64,000 nucleotides of DNA, taken from positions 1,331,082 to 1,395,081 of the forward strand of contig NZ_JH932293.1 of the NCBI RefSeq assembly GCF_000301075.1. The letters are read 5' to 3'. The notes under the pieces are model-generated. The model was not told the origin of the DNA. It made no database searches and saw nothing but the letters and a program-made list of their open reading frames with translations. The stretch is from Bergeyella zoohelcum ATCC 43767. GTDB lineage: Bacteria > Bacteroidota > Bacteroidia > Flavobacteriales > Weeksellaceae. Shown here in pieces: positions 34,965-45,316 of the stretch. The first letter of the stretch is position 1, and every line of letters starts with the position of its first letter. The translations under genes and the position numbers were made by a program.

Positions 34965-37900
34965 ATGGCAAATTTAGAAAATAAAGATAATAATTACGAA
35001 AATAAAAAACATTCTTCCTCTTCTAAAACACAAAAACCCTTAAAGGAAGAAGTAAAAGAAATCGCTAAGGAGGCACTTCATGCGGTGGAAAATCCTGTGG
35101 AAACGGTGGAAATTCTCGCTAATCAGGCCACCGAAGATGTCCAAAATGTAAAATGGTGGGTAAGAACGCTTTTGGTGCTTTTTTGGACTACCGTATGTAT
35201 TTTCTTTTTAGGTTTTATCATCATTAATCTCCCTGTAACCAAAAGGTGGGCGGGTAATCAGGCCTTGGAATTGCTCAATAAAGATTTTAAGGCAGAAATG
35301 AAAACTGAGGATATTGCTGTCAATTTTTTCGGTGATGTTTCTATTAAGGGGTTAAAAATTAAAGATTATCGTGGAAAAGAGTTTTTCCAAGTGGAAGAAC
35401 TAAAAGCCAATACAGACTGGTTTGCTTTGGCAAAAAACGCTATTGCGGGCAAAGGTACATCACTGAGTTTTAGTTCTATTAAACTCACTCAGCCTGTAGT
35501 GAAGGTTATTACTTACAAAGGCGATAGCATTTCTAATTTTGTGAGGTATATTGCTAATTTTGATGATGGTAAGGAGAGAGACCCTAATAAGCCGCCTTTC
35601 CAGATGGATGCTCGTATTGTTTTGGAGGAGGGAACAGTTTCTATTATTAATGAAAATAGTCCAGGAGATCAAGGAAAATGGCTTGATGCAAAACGGTTTA
35701 ATCTAGTGGCTTCTAGAGTGAAGATTAATGGACAAGATGTTTATGCACAGGTAAATAGACTTTCTTTTGAAACACAAAGGTGGGGAAAGAAACATTGGGT
35801 AGATACTTTTTCCGCAGACTTGATGCTTTCTAATGAAGCTTTAACACTTAGTGATTTAACGCTTAATACTAGCCATACACTGCTTCAAGGTAATCTTAAA
35901 TTTCATCTCAATAAAGGTTCTTGGGCAGATTTTACCGATAAGGTAAAGTGGGAAATGCAACTAAAATATGGAAGCGAAATCAGTGGTCATGATATCAGTT
36001 ATTTCGTGAAAGATTGGGATAATGCTCATACTTTTAAGATGTCTGGCGAGATGTCTGGTCCACTGAATGATTTTCATCTTACAGATTTCGTAATTTCGGA
36101 TGCTAAGATGAATATTTCTACGCCGAATGTTCATTTTTATCAGTTACTTGGTGGTAATTTTACCATTAAATCAAATTTACTATCGGCACGGATGAACTAT
36201 CCGGAACTGAGAGCGGCATTGCCTAGGTTCATCAGCCAAAAAATGGGAAATTTTGCAGATGCTTTTGGGGATATACATTTTAAAGGAGGGGTAGTGGTAC
36301 AGCCTACGCAAGTAGATGTAACCAATGCGGAGCTGATTACCAGCGTAGGACAAGCTAATATTACTCAATTTCAGTTCGCTCATCTTAATCATGTCGCCCC
36401 TTGGTATAAAGGGAGTGTTCAGATGAAGAATTTTAATGTGGCTGCAATTACTAAAAATGAAGCTGTAGGAATGCTAAGCGGAAATTTTAACCTTGAGGGA
36501 CAAGGGGTAGATGTAAATACACTCAAAATTAGAACTAAATCTACTATACAGGAAATAGAAATTCTTAATCATACCATTAAAAATATCTATCTAGATGGCA
36601 TTCTAGACCATAGAATTTATACGGGAATTGCTCATATAGAGGATGCTCCACTCAAGGGGAAAGTAGATGGAAGGATAAATTTCCAAACTTCTAGAATAAA
36701 AGCAGATGTAGAAGCACAGATGAATCATCTTCATCTTCACTATTTTACCAAAACTAAAACGCCTCAAATTATTAAAGGTAGTATGAAGGGGAAAATAGAA
36801 ATGAGTAATCTAGATGATCTGGTCATGGAGGCGGCGTTGTATGATGCTGCTTTTGCTAATGGGAAAAGTAGATATGCTTTAGACCAAGCAAAAGTAAATA
36901 TCAGCTATCAAGAAGGAAATAGAATAGTTTCAGTGATAGCTCCTAAGTTTATTAATGGTAGAATTACAGGTAAATATCAGCTTTCTGATTTGGGGGCAAT
37001 GTTCCAAAATGGATTGGATAAAGTGTTAGTAAATCCTCAACCGAGGAAAATTTATAAAAATCAGTTTTTTAATTTCGAGGCAGAAGTAAGTGAAGCATTA
37101 ACTAAATTTTTTCTCCCAGAATTAAAATTACCTAGAGGGGCTTTTGTTAATGGTGCTTATGACGGAACATTGAACAATTTGGTACTTAATTTAGATGTTA
37201 AAGAAGGAGAGTATAGGATTTCTGATGAAAAAGAGATGGCACTTCTTGCCGAAGCGATTCCTAATCTAGATTTTGCCAATGATGAAAGTGAAAAAGCTAA
37301 ATCTCTTCCGAATAATAAATTGACTATTACCGGAATGGCATTAAGGATAAATACTGCCAATGTAGATGAACAGCTTTTCCTAAGGGTAGATGATTTACGC
37401 TATAATCAGCAGCAGTTTAAGAACTTATCTGTGGTAGGTAAAAAATCCATGGAAGACCAGCTGGCAATTACCACGCAGTTTCAGCATGGTGCCATAGGAG
37501 AAGACCAAGAGGTGGAGCTGAAAAACTATGCGTTTTCTTTAAATCAAACGACCAATAAAATGGGAGATTATGTTTTAAAATTTGATAATACTTCCGTAGA
37601 TTTTAATGGGGTAGTTTGGGCAGTGGATACCAGTGAAGAGAAGAATCATTCCATTGTTTATCGTAAAAAAACGGGTAATATAGAGCTGGAAAATCTTCGT
37701 ATTTATTCGGATGATAGTGAACTTTTTATCAGTAAAGGAATATTTCAGTCGGGTAAAGATTATCATTTCATCGTAGATATGAAAAATTTATCATTGGCAA
37801 AACTTATGCAAATGCAGAAGAGTGGTAATACCATGAATTTAGCAGGAATTGCTAATGGTATTGCAGAAATTAAAATGGAAAAAGGAGAGCTAGAGCCTCA

Positions 37901-39713
37901 TGCCAATATTGAAGTGCAAAGTGTTACTATGAATGGTGATGTGATGGGGAATGTTTTCCTTACCGTTAAGGACAGTGATAGAGAAAATATATTTGACATA
38001 GAAGGGAGAGTAGTTTCTACAGGGTTTTTCGGGTCCAATAGCCTTACGGTTTCAGGGATTTTAGATAACTCAAAAGCGAAAACAGAACTAGATGTAAAAG
38101 CAGATTTATTAGATTTCGACCTGAAATTTGCTAATCAATTCGTGAAAGGAATCTTTTCTAATCTTAGAGGTCTTGCTAATGGAGAACTACATATATCTGG
38201 ACAATTAGATGATTTAGATTATAATGGAGATATCGCTTTGAAAAATTTAGGTTTGAAGTTGGATTTCACAGGGGTAGATTATTCCTTAGAAGATACGGTG
38301 GTCTCTTTGCTGAAAGGGAGTGCTATTCTCAATGATATTCAGGTGAAAGATAGCCGAAACATATCTAAAGGAAGTATCTCTGGAGCAATTTATTTTGAGA
38401 CACTCTCATCTATGGCGGTGGAACTTATCATGCGTGCGGATAATCTCTTACTGCTTAATACTACTCAGTCTGATTTTGATTTATTTTGGGGAAGAGTATT
38501 TGGGCAGGGGGACTTGTATGTCTCTGGTCCAGTGAGCTCGCTCAGTATTCAGACACCCAATATGCGTGCTTTGAATAACAGCGTTTTTACCTTTAATGCC
38601 AATTCTACCTCTACGGTGGAAGAGTTTAAGATGCTTCAATTCCTTAAAGAAGAAAAAGACGGAAGTGTAAGAAGAGTAGAGCAAAAAGCGAGTGCTAATA
38701 TGCGTGTGAATTTTAATGTATTTGTGGATGAAGGTACTTCTGTAAATGTTTTAGTAGGAGATGATATCGGGAATATTTCCGTACGCGGAAAGGCAGAGCG
38801 TCTTAACTTCCAAATGCAGAGAAATGGAGGTATCAGTATGGATGGAGGCTTTACTGTGGGGCATGGTACTTTCACTTCTAAGGCAGTGCTGAATAAGACT
38901 TTCCAAATAGTCAAAGGGTCTAATATTTCATGGTCAGGAAATCCTATGACGCCTAACTTAGATATTACCGCAAACTATATGAGAACGGTAGCTAATACGG
39001 GCGAATACTTAGGAATAGGCAGCATACCACCGATTAATTTGGTACTTCAAACTAAAATTACTCAATCTCTCATCAATCCTAAAATAGAATTAGATGTAGT
39101 GGCCGATGAAGTTTCTAGCCAAATTAAAGAAACACTGAATGCAAAGCTGAATCAAAATGATGAGAAACTCTTGCAGTTCGGTTCTATTCTTTTGCTCAAT
39201 AGGTTTAATACTTCAGATGCATCTACTTCCGTAGTAAATATTGCTCAGAATACGGGCTATGATTTGCTTTTTAAGCAGTTAGGTTCTGTTTTGAATACCA
39301 TTTCTAATGAATTTCAGATAGATCTTAACTATGTCCGTGGAGATGCTTCTTCCAATATGGGAGATAGGGCAAGTGCAGGAGTGAGTCTGGATATCTCTCC
39401 AAGGATAACACTGAAAACAGGCTTCGGAATACCATTGACAAGAGGGACGGAATATACTACCAATAATTTCCTCTCGGGTGAAGGGACTTTAGAGTATGAT
39501 GCCTCTAAACAAAATGATGGTTCTTTGGTACTTAGGGCCTACTCCAAGCCAATGAATATCGGGATGAATGGTACAGGAGTGATAGGAAATATGAACCAAG
39601 CGTATGGGGTGGGGATAGTGCACACTAGGTCTTTTGACTCTTTGTTTAAAAGAAAAAACAAGAAGAAAGCTACTGAAAAAATTAATGATACTGTAGAAAA
39701 TACTGATAAATAA
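34965..39713 (+). CDS. TamB-like (DUF490) translocation/assembly protein
   Basis: A 1582-residue protein with one N-terminal membrane span (about residues 70-95, LLVLFWTTVCIFFLGFI) and a very long beta-rich periplasmic part that includes an AsmA-like beginning and the C-terminal TamB/DUF490 domain. TamB-type proteins bridge inner and outer membrane and are linked to phospholipid transport and outer-membrane protein assembly. The start MANLENKDNN is chosen; a longer frame from 34875 would run through the tsaD start. The N-terminal ~65 residues are charged and cytosolic. It ends shortly before an IS5-family element. Confidence 0.88.
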   Translation: MANLENKDNNYENKKHSSSSKTQKPLKEEVKEIAKEALHAVENPVETVEILANQATEDVQNVKWWVRTLLVLFWTTVCIFFLGFIIINLPVTKRWAGNQALELLNKDFKAEMKTEDIAVNFFGDVSIKGLKIKDYRGKEFFQVEELKANTDWFALAKNAIAGKGTSLSFSSIKLTQPVVKVITYKGDSISNFVRYIANFDDGKERDPNKPPFQMDARIVLEEGTVSIINENSPGDQGKWLDAKRFNLVASRVKINGQDVYAQVNRLSFETQRWGKKHWVDTFSADLMLSNEALTLSDLTLNTSHTLLQGNLKFHLNKGSWADFTDKVKWEMQLKYGSEISGHDISYFVKDWDNAHTFKMSGEMSGPLNDFHLTDFVISDAKMNISTPNVHFYQLLGGNFTIKSNLLSARMNYPELRAALPRFISQKMGNFADAFGDIHFKGGVVVQPTQVDVTNAELITSVGQANITQFQFAHLNHVAPWYKGSVQMKNFNVAAITKNEAVGMLSGNFNLEGQGVDVNTLKIRTKSTIQEIEILNHTIKNIYLDGILDHRIYTGIAHIEDAPLKGKVDGRINFQTSRIKADVEAQMNHLHLHYFTKTKTPQIIKGSMKGKIEMSNLDDLVMEAALYDAAFANGKSRYALDQAKVNISYQEGNRIVSVIAPKFINGRITGKYQLSDLGAMFQNGLDKVLVNPQPRKIYKNQFFNFEAEVSEALTKFFLPELKLPRGAFVNGAYDGTLNNLVLNLDVKEGEYRISDEKEMALLAEAIPNLDFANDESEKAKSLPNNKLTITGMALRINTANVDEQLFLRVDDLRYNQQQFKNLSVVGKKSMEDQLAITTQFQHGAIGEDQEVELKNYAFSLNQTTNKMGDYVLKFDNTSVDFNGVVWAVDTSEEKNHSIVYRKKTGNIELENLRIYSDDSELFISKGIFQSGKDYHFIVDMKNLSLAKLMQMQKSGNTMNLAGIANGIAEIKMEKGELEPHANIEVQSVTMNGDVMGNVFLTVKDSDRENIFDIEGRVVSTGFFGSNSLTVSGILDNSKAKTELDVKADLLDFDLKFANQFVKGIFSNLRGLANGELHISGQLDDLDYNGDIALKNLGLKLDFTGVDYSLEDTVVSLLKGSAILNDIQVKDSRNISKGSISGAIYFETLSSMAVELIMRADNLLLLNTTQSDFDLFWGRVFGQGDLYVSGPVSSLSIQTPNMRALNNSVFTFNANSTSTVEEFKMLQFLKEEKDGSVRRVEQKASANMRVNFNVFVDEGTSVNVLVGDDIGNISVRGKAERLNFQMQRNGGISMDGGFTVGHGTFTSKAVLNKTFQIVKGSNISWSGNPMTPNLDITANYMRTVANTGEYLGIGSIPPINLVLQTKITQSLINPKIELDVVADEVSSQIKETLNAKLNQNDEKLLQFGSILLLNRFNTSDASTSVVNIAQNTGYDLLFKQLGSVLNTISNEFQIDLNYVRGDASSNMGDRASAGVSLDISPRITLKTGFGIPLTRGTEYTTNNFLSGEGTLEYDASKQNDGSLVLRAYSKPMNIGMNGTGVIGNMNQAYGVGIVHTRSFDSLFKRKNKKKATEKINDTVENTDK

Positions 39714-39770
39714 ATAAAAAATATGAAAAAAATCATAGAAGTATTAGGATGAATGTTTTTTATTTTTCAA

Positions 39771-40687
39771 TGAACTCATCTCGACTTTCTCTTTTGTTTA
39801 AATTTTCTGAGTCCTAAGACGATAAAGGCAAGGTAATTAAAACCTACCCAACTACTTACGGTAGTATCAAAAAGATTTAAAACCGAACGAAAACTATCCA
39901 TCCAAGCGTTGCTTCTTTCAATGGCGTAACGCTCTTTATAGAGTTTTTTATCGAAATAATGTTCCGTTTCAGAGGGGGATTTTTGGTTTCTTTTGTTTTC
40001 ACAAATATTGGCTATGATACCTTCTGAGGCGGTTATTTTCCGAAGATTTTCACTGTCAAAACCTGCATCAAAATTCACAAATAAACCTTCTGTGGAGATT
40101 TTAGCCTTTTTCAAAACGGATGTAATTTCTTGAAAATGAGTCTCTATATTATACAAGTCGTGATGCTGGCCAGATATAGGCTGAGACATTGCTAACATCA
40201 AACCTTGCCTATCAGACAAGAACAAACTATTCGTTGTTTTTGCTTTTTTACGAGATTGATAACCGACTTCTTCCCCGCCTTTTTTTGCGGGTGTTTGGCT
40301 ACCGTCAAAATCGCAACTTGAACAATCTATTTTCGATTTGTTTTTCTTCAAAATTTCTACCCAACAAGTCTGCCAAGCACCTTCTTCACACCATTTCCGG
40401 TAATGTCCAAACACGGTTTTATAGCTCGGAACTACCTCTGAAAACAATTGTTCCATCGGTAAAAGTGCCCATTGAACACCTGTTTTCAATTTGTATAAAA
40501 TACAGTTAATTATCTCACTAATAGGCGATTTTGGTTTAAATCCTCTTTTTCTTTTAGGTAAATGTGGGATAATTTCTTCTACTATCGTATCTTTGTCCAG
40601 TACTACAAACAAGGTCTTAGGTTTTTATGTTTCACACCACAAAAATCATAATTCCTTGTTTGTTTTCAAAAAGTCAAGATAGACTCA
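39771..40687 (-). mobile_element. IS5-family insertion sequence (917 bp)
   Basis: One transposase gene flanked by imperfect inverted repeats: TGAACTCATCTCGACTTTCT at the left and, inverted at the right, TGAGTCTATCTTGACTTTTT. It lies between the TamB-like gene and the promoter of the Lrp gene without touching either. Confidence 0.78.
39776..40612 (-). CDS. IS5-family (IS427-like) transposase
   Basis: A 278-residue transposase with an N-terminal DUF4096-type region (GFKPKSPISEIINCILYKLKTGVQW) and a DDE core: DFDGSQTPAKKGGEEVG holds the first aspartate, VNFDAGFDSE the second and YKERYAIERSNAWMDSFR the glutamate (Y-E-R/RSNAW signature of IS5). The reading frame is intact in one piece, so no frameshift is needed, and the element may be active. 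It is unrelated in sequence to the IS5-like remnant at 45317. Confidence 0.85.
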   Translation of the reverse strand: MFVVLDKDTIVEEIIPHLPKRKRGFKPKSPISEIINCILYKLKTGVQWALLPMEQLFSEVVPSYKTVFGHYRKWCEEGAWQTCWVEILKKNKSKIDCSSCDFDGSQTPAKKGGEEVGYQSRKKAKTTNSLFLSDRQGLMLAMSQPISGQHHDLYNIETHFQEITSVLKKAKISTEGLFVNFDAGFDSENLRKITASEGIIANICENKRNQKSPSETEHYFDKKLYKERYAIERSNAWMDSFRSVLNLFDTTVSSWVGFNYLAFIVLGLRKFKQKRKSR

Positions 40688-40698
40688 ATTTATATTTG

Positions 40699-40706
40699 TA
40701 GCTTTG
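40699..40706 (+). promoter_or_regulatory. Promoter -7 box of the Lrp gene
   Basis: TAGCTTTG followed by CAC, 33 bases before the start. A TATATTTG also occurs 10 bases upstream. Confidence 0.6.
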
Positions 40707-40738
40707 CACTTAAAATTAAATAGTAAATATATAAAATG

Positions 40739-41209
40739 ATGAATTATCACCTAGATGACATTGATAAAAAGATTTTAGACTTTCTAGTAGAAAATACTAG
40801 AATGCCTTTTACTGAAATTGCTAAGCAAATGGATGTTTCAGCAGGAACTATCCATGTGAGAGTAAAGAAAATGGAGGACGCAGGGATTATTTTGGGCTCT
40901 TCGTTAAATATTGATTACTCTAAATTAAAGTATGAATTTACAGCTTATATAGGGATTCTTTTAACTAAATCTAATAAAACACAAGAAGTACTTAAAAAAT
41001 TAGTAGAAATTCCTAATGTGATAGAAGCGAGTGTAACTTCTGGGAAATATAATATTTTCTGCAAAATCAGAGCAAAAAATACAGAAAACGCGAAGAAAAT
41101 TATCTATCAAATCGATGATATCCCAGATGTAATGCGTACAGAATCTATGATTTCTATGGAGGAGTTTCTCAGTGATAAGAATAGACTGATTAAGGCATTA
41201 GAGATTTAA
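40739..41209 (+). CDS. Lrp/AsnC-family transcription regulator
   Basis: A 156-residue regulator: N-terminal winged helix (LDDIDKKILDFLVENTRMPF then ISAG-like VSAGTIHVRVKKMEDAGII as recognition helix, about 3-50) and a C-terminal RAM/AsnC ligand domain (about 65-145) with NVIEASVTSGKYNIFCKI. Such proteins form octamers and sense amino acids. The ATG at 40739 is preferred over the one directly before it, as the family starts MNYxLD. Targets cannot be inferred. It has its own promoter and terminator. Confidence 0.9.
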   Translation: MNYHLDDIDKKILDFLVENTRMPFTEIAKQMDVSAGTIHVRVKKMEDAGIILGSSLNIDYSKLKYEFTAYIGILLTKSNKTQEVLKKLVEIPNVIEASVTSGKYNIFCKIRAKNTENAKKIIYQIDDIPDVMRTESMISMEEFLSDKNRLIKALEI

Positions 41210-41233
41210 TTTTCCACTAATAAAAACGCAATA

Positions 41234-41266
41234 AAAACTTACCCCATTGGTGTGTAAGTTTTTTAT
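41234..41266 (+). terminator. Terminator of the Lrp gene
   Basis: Stem AAAACTTAC/GTAAGTTTT (41234-41242 with 41254-41262) followed by T-rich sequence. Confidence 0.75.
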
Positions 41267-41275
41267 TTTTACCAG

Positions 41276-41653
41276 ATGACACAGCCAAAAACAAATTCCC
41301 AAGTACTTCATAGAGGTACTTTCTTTTGGGTAACTCTTATCGTACTCATTGTATTTTCCATTATGACCATGGGCGTGGATGTGGACCAAGTGCTCCAACG
41401 AACCGAAATCCATATCCCAGAATGGTATTTTTATATTATTTTCTCCGTAAATGCGGTGATGATAGCCGCTTTGGTATTGCTTTTTTTCTTTAAAAGATTG
41501 GGGCTTATATTATTTCCTATCAGTGTTTTACTGCATTTTTCTTTTCATATTTATTTCTTAGGAACATTTCTGTACACAGATTTGATGACTTTGTTCATGT
41601 ATTTCGCATTGGGGCTTTTGTATTTCGTTCCGCTTTGGGATAAGATGAAATAA
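41276..41653 (+). CDS. Small membrane protein, function unknown
   Basis: A 125-residue protein with three clear hydrophobic segments (about 17-35, 52-72, 78-120, the last possibly two spans). A polar loop DVDQVLQRTEIHIPEWYFY connects the first two. I do not recognise a family. It lies 18 bp before murB on the same strand and is probably cotranscribed with it. Confidence 0.7.
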   Translation: MTQPKTNSQVLHRGTFFWVTLIVLIVFSIMTMGVDVDQVLQRTEIHIPEWYFYIIFSVNAVMIAALVLLFFFKRLGLILFPISVLLHFSFHIYFLGTFLYTDLMTLFMYFALGLLYFVPLWDKMK

Positions 41654-41671
41654 TTATTTTGAATTTTAATT

Positions 41672-42685
41672 ATGAAAATAACAGAAAACGCATCTCTTTT
41701 GCCTTATAATACTTTCGGAATAGAGGCGAAAACTCGTTTCCTAGTGGAAATAGATTCTACAGAGGTACTCATCTCTTTTTTGAATCAAAAGACAGATGAT
41801 TTGCCTATTCTTTTCTTGGGGGGTGGCAGTAATATCCTTTTTACACAAGATTTTGAAGGATATACTATTTTATTAAAAATGAAAGGGATAAAAGAGGATA
41901 TTCAAGATGAGAACACGGTTTGGGTTACGGCAATGGCAGGGGAAAATTGGCATGATTTCGTTTTGTATTGTATTGGTAAAAATTACGGTGGATTAGAAAA
42001 TCTTTCGCTAATTCCTGGAAATGTGGGGACTTCGCCTATCCAAAATATCGGTGCTTATGGGGTGGAAATTAAAGATAGAATGCACACTTGTACCGTTTTA
42101 GATTTAGAAGATAATAAAGTTAAAGTTTTTCAAAATCAAGAATGTAAATTCGGGTATAGAGATTCTATTTTTAAACAAAACAAAGGAAGGTATTGTATTC
42201 TTTCGGTAACTTTTGCACTTACTCGTCGGTACCATGATATTCGTACGGATTACGGGGCAATTCTTTTAGAGTTACAAAAAAAGAATATAGAAAAACCTAC
42301 TATTCAGCAGGTATCTGATGCGGTCATCGCCATAAGAACTTCAAAGCTCCCTAATCCAAAGAAAATAGGAAATGCAGGAAGTTTCTTTAAAAATCCTGTA
42401 ATTTCTCATGAAGAGTTTCAGAAAATAGTAGCACTTTATCCCACTATTCCTCATTATCCTTCTCCTGAAGGAGTAAAAATTCCAGCGGGTTGGCTCATAG
42501 AAAATGCAGGATGGAAAGGGAAGCAGATAAGCAATGTAGCAAGTCATCGTTCCCAAGCGTTGGTGATTATTAATGCTACAGGAAATGCTACGGGGAAAGA
42601 GATTTTTGATTTTTCAGCACAAATTATTGCATCCATTCAGCAGAAATACGGAATCTTTTTAGAACGAGAAGTGAATTGCTTATGA
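41672..42685 (+). CDS. murB: UDP-N-acetylenolpyruvoylglucosamine reductase
   Basis: A 337-residue FAD enzyme that reduces UDP-GlcNAc-enolpyruvate to UDP-MurNAc in peptidoglycan synthesis. NTFGIEAKTRF at the start and LFLGGGSNILF form the FAD-binding domain; LIPGNVGTSPIQNIGAYGVE is the second FAD motif; KIGNAGSFFKNP has the active-site serine, and the tail LEREVNCL holds the type I glutamate. Its stop overlaps the start of the next gene (ATGA), a sign of translational coupling. Confidence 0.95.
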   Translation: MKITENASLLPYNTFGIEAKTRFLVEIDSTEVLISFLNQKTDDLPILFLGGGSNILFTQDFEGYTILLKMKGIKEDIQDENTVWVTAMAGENWHDFVLYCIGKNYGGLENLSLIPGNVGTSPIQNIGAYGVEIKDRMHTCTVLDLEDNKVKVFQNQECKFGYRDSIFKQNKGRYCILSVTFALTRRYHDIRTDYGAILLELQKKNIEKPTIQQVSDAVIAIRTSKLPNPKKIGNAGSFFKNPVISHEEFQKIVALYPTIPHYPSPEGVKIPAGWLIENAGWKGKQISNVASHRSQALVIINATGNATGKEIFDFSAQIIASIQQKYGIFLEREVNCL

Positions 42686-43179
42686 CCAAAGTTTTGCTGC
42701 TCTCAGATACGCATTCCTATTGGGATGAAAGGATAAGTCATTATATTCATCAGGCAGATGAAGTATGGCATGCAGGAGATTTTGGAGAGGGTGTGGCGGA
42801 AAAAATTTCAGCATTAAAGCCTATGAGGGGAGTCTATGGGAATATAGATGATACATCCATTAGAACTTCGTTTCCAGAAGTAGCGGTTTTTCATTGTGAA
42901 AATGTGAAAGTAGCAATGATGCATATAGGAGGCTATCCTAATAAATATTCTAAAAAGGCGAAAGAAACTCTCCTTGCTGAAAGACCTAATATCTTTATTT
43001 CTGGGCATTCACACATTCTTAAAGTCATGCACGATGCGTCGTTGGGATTGCTTCATCTTAATCCTGGTGCCGCAGGAAATATAGGTTGGCATAAAGTACG
43101 CACCATGCTTCGCTTTGAAATTAATGGTAGTGAAATCCAAAATTTAGAAGTGATAGAACTGGGTAAAAGAGGAGGTTAA
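42682..43179 (+). CDS. YfcE/MJ0936-type phosphodiesterase
   Basis: A 165-residue calcineurin-like metallophosphoesterase. Metal ligands are visible as LLLSDTHSYW (DxH), WHAGDFG (GDxx), VYGNIDD (GNxD), and FISGHSHILK (GHxH). Small enzymes of this group hydrolyse phosphodiesters in vitro; the physiological substrate is unknown. The ATG at 42682 overlaps the murB stop. A start two codons earlier (TTG) is possible. Confidence 0.88.
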   Translation: MTKVLLLSDTHSYWDERISHYIHQADEVWHAGDFGEGVAEKISALKPMRGVYGNIDDTSIRTSFPEVAVFHCENVKVAMMHIGGYPNKYSKKAKETLLAERPNIFISGHSHILKVMHDASLGLLHLNPGAAGNIGWHKVRTMLRFEINGSEIQNLEVIELGKRGG

Positions 43180-43260
43180 GAACTTTCTTAAAAGGGATAA
43201 AATATCTTTGTATTTTTTCTTAATAAGAAAAGTGATTTTAAAAAAAAATAAAAAATTAAT

Positions 43261-43773
43261 ATGCAAGAAGTAGTTGTTTTATTTTGTTGTTTTTTTATAT
43301 TACGGCTTATTTCGCTGGGGATTTCTTTAAGAAATGAGAAGCGTATCAAGGCTTTGGGGGGTGTACAGTATGGGAAAGTAAATTCCATGTTGCTTGCCAT
43401 TGTACACATTGTGTTTTATTTTTCGTGTTTATTTGAGGCGGTTTATAATCATCATTTGATGCTAGATAGTACTTCAAAATGGGGATTAGCATTGCTTATT
43501 TTTGCTTATCTGATGCTGTTCTATGTTATCTATCAATTGAGGGAGGTATGGACGCTCAAAGTTTATATTCTTCCTGAACATAAGGTTAATAAAACTTTTT
43601 TATTCAAATGGGTAAAGCATCCCAATTATTTTTTGAATATTTTACCAGAGCTTATAGGAATGGCACTTCTGTGTAAGGCTGTTTTTACCTTTTGTTTACT
43701 GTTTCCTATTTATTTAGTGATTTTGGTGGTGCGTATCCGTCAAGAAGAAAATGCGATGAAACATCTGTTTTAG
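43261..43773 (+). CDS. Isoprenylcysteine carboxyl methyltransferase-like membrane protein
   Basis: A 170-residue protein with about five hydrophobic segments. The C-terminal WVKHPNYFLNILPELIGMAL and RIRQEENAM match the (K/R)HPxY..E and RxxxEE motifs of the ICMT/phospholipid methyltransferase family, which bind S-adenosylmethionine at the membrane. Bacterial members have mostly unknown substrates. It is the last intact gene before the CRISPR-Cas remnant. Confidence 0.78.
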   Translation: MQEVVVLFCCFFILRLISLGISLRNEKRIKALGGVQYGKVNSMLLAIVHIVFYFSCLFEAVYNHHLMLDSTSKWGLALLIFAYLMLFYVIYQLREVWTLKVYILPEHKVNKTFLFKWVKHPNYFLNILPELIGMALLCKAVFTFCLLFPIYLVILVVRIRQEENAMKHLF

Positions 43774-43974
43774 TGCATTTTGTTTCATGAAAATAAAACC
43801 ATTGTTAGTATATTATTGATGTTTTAAACTATATTAGGTCAATATTTCGTATATCTGAAATAAGAAGACCATAAAATTTATTAGAGTAAATGAAGCGTGA
43901 TGATTTTTTTATTAAAAATTTACAAGTGGGTTGATGAAGAATATTTAGTCTGATTTGTTATCGTAAGTTTAAAT
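43774..43974. other. AT-rich junction left of the cas1 remnant
   Basis: No gene is seen. A functional type II-C locus would carry the end of cas9 and the first codons of cas1 here; neither is recognisable. A weak resemblance to the repeat (AATTTACAA at 43917-43925) is too short to be called a tracrRNA anti-repeat. Confidence 0.5.
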
Positions 43975-45107
<1,133 letters not shown>

Positions 45108-45183
45108 AAATAGAATGAAAAAAATGGATTTACTCAGCCCGATTTATTCTTTTTTTGCTCAATTTTTTATTTCTAAAAACAAA

Positions 45184-45216
45184 AATAATCCTCTGTCTGT
45201 CAGAGGATTATTTTTT
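45184..45216. terminator. Bidirectional terminator between cas2 and the CRISPR array
   Basis: Perfect 12-bp stem AATAATCCTCTG/CAGAGGATTATT (45184-45195 with 45201-45212), loop TCTGT, T-run on both strands. It can end the cas transcript from the left and an array transcript from the right. Confidence 0.85.
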
Positions 45217-45219
45217 GAG

Positions 45220-45316
45220 GTTGTAACTAATCACAAAGTTACGGAAAATTGAAAGCAATTTACAACGGAAATTTCAATACATCTTTATTGAGTACCGTTG
45301 TAACTAATCACAAAGT
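45220..45316 (-). CRISPR. Vestigial CRISPR array: one repeat, one spacer, 20 bp of a second repeat
   Basis: The full repeat is 47 bp (45220-45266), begins GTTGTAAC and ends TTACAAC, i.e. with the complementary ends expected of type II-C repeats in Bacteroidota; read on the reverse strand it starts GTTGTAAATTGCTTTCAA, like known flavobacterial II-C repeats. The single spacer is 30 bp (45267-45296). The second repeat is identical for 20 bp (45297-45316) and then stops abruptly where IS-end sequence begins. Strand of transcription is inferred from the repeat orientation. Confidence 0.88.

Noticed and set aside
39723-39752. Short frame MKKIIEVLG behind the TamB-like gene
   Set aside because: Looks like the start of a gene cut by the IS5-family element, but it stops before the IS end, so there is no proof of a disrupted gene.
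43911-43930. Possible tracrRNA anti-repeat left of cas1
   Set aside because: Only nine bases resemble the repeat, with no terminator or second stem; too weak to call.
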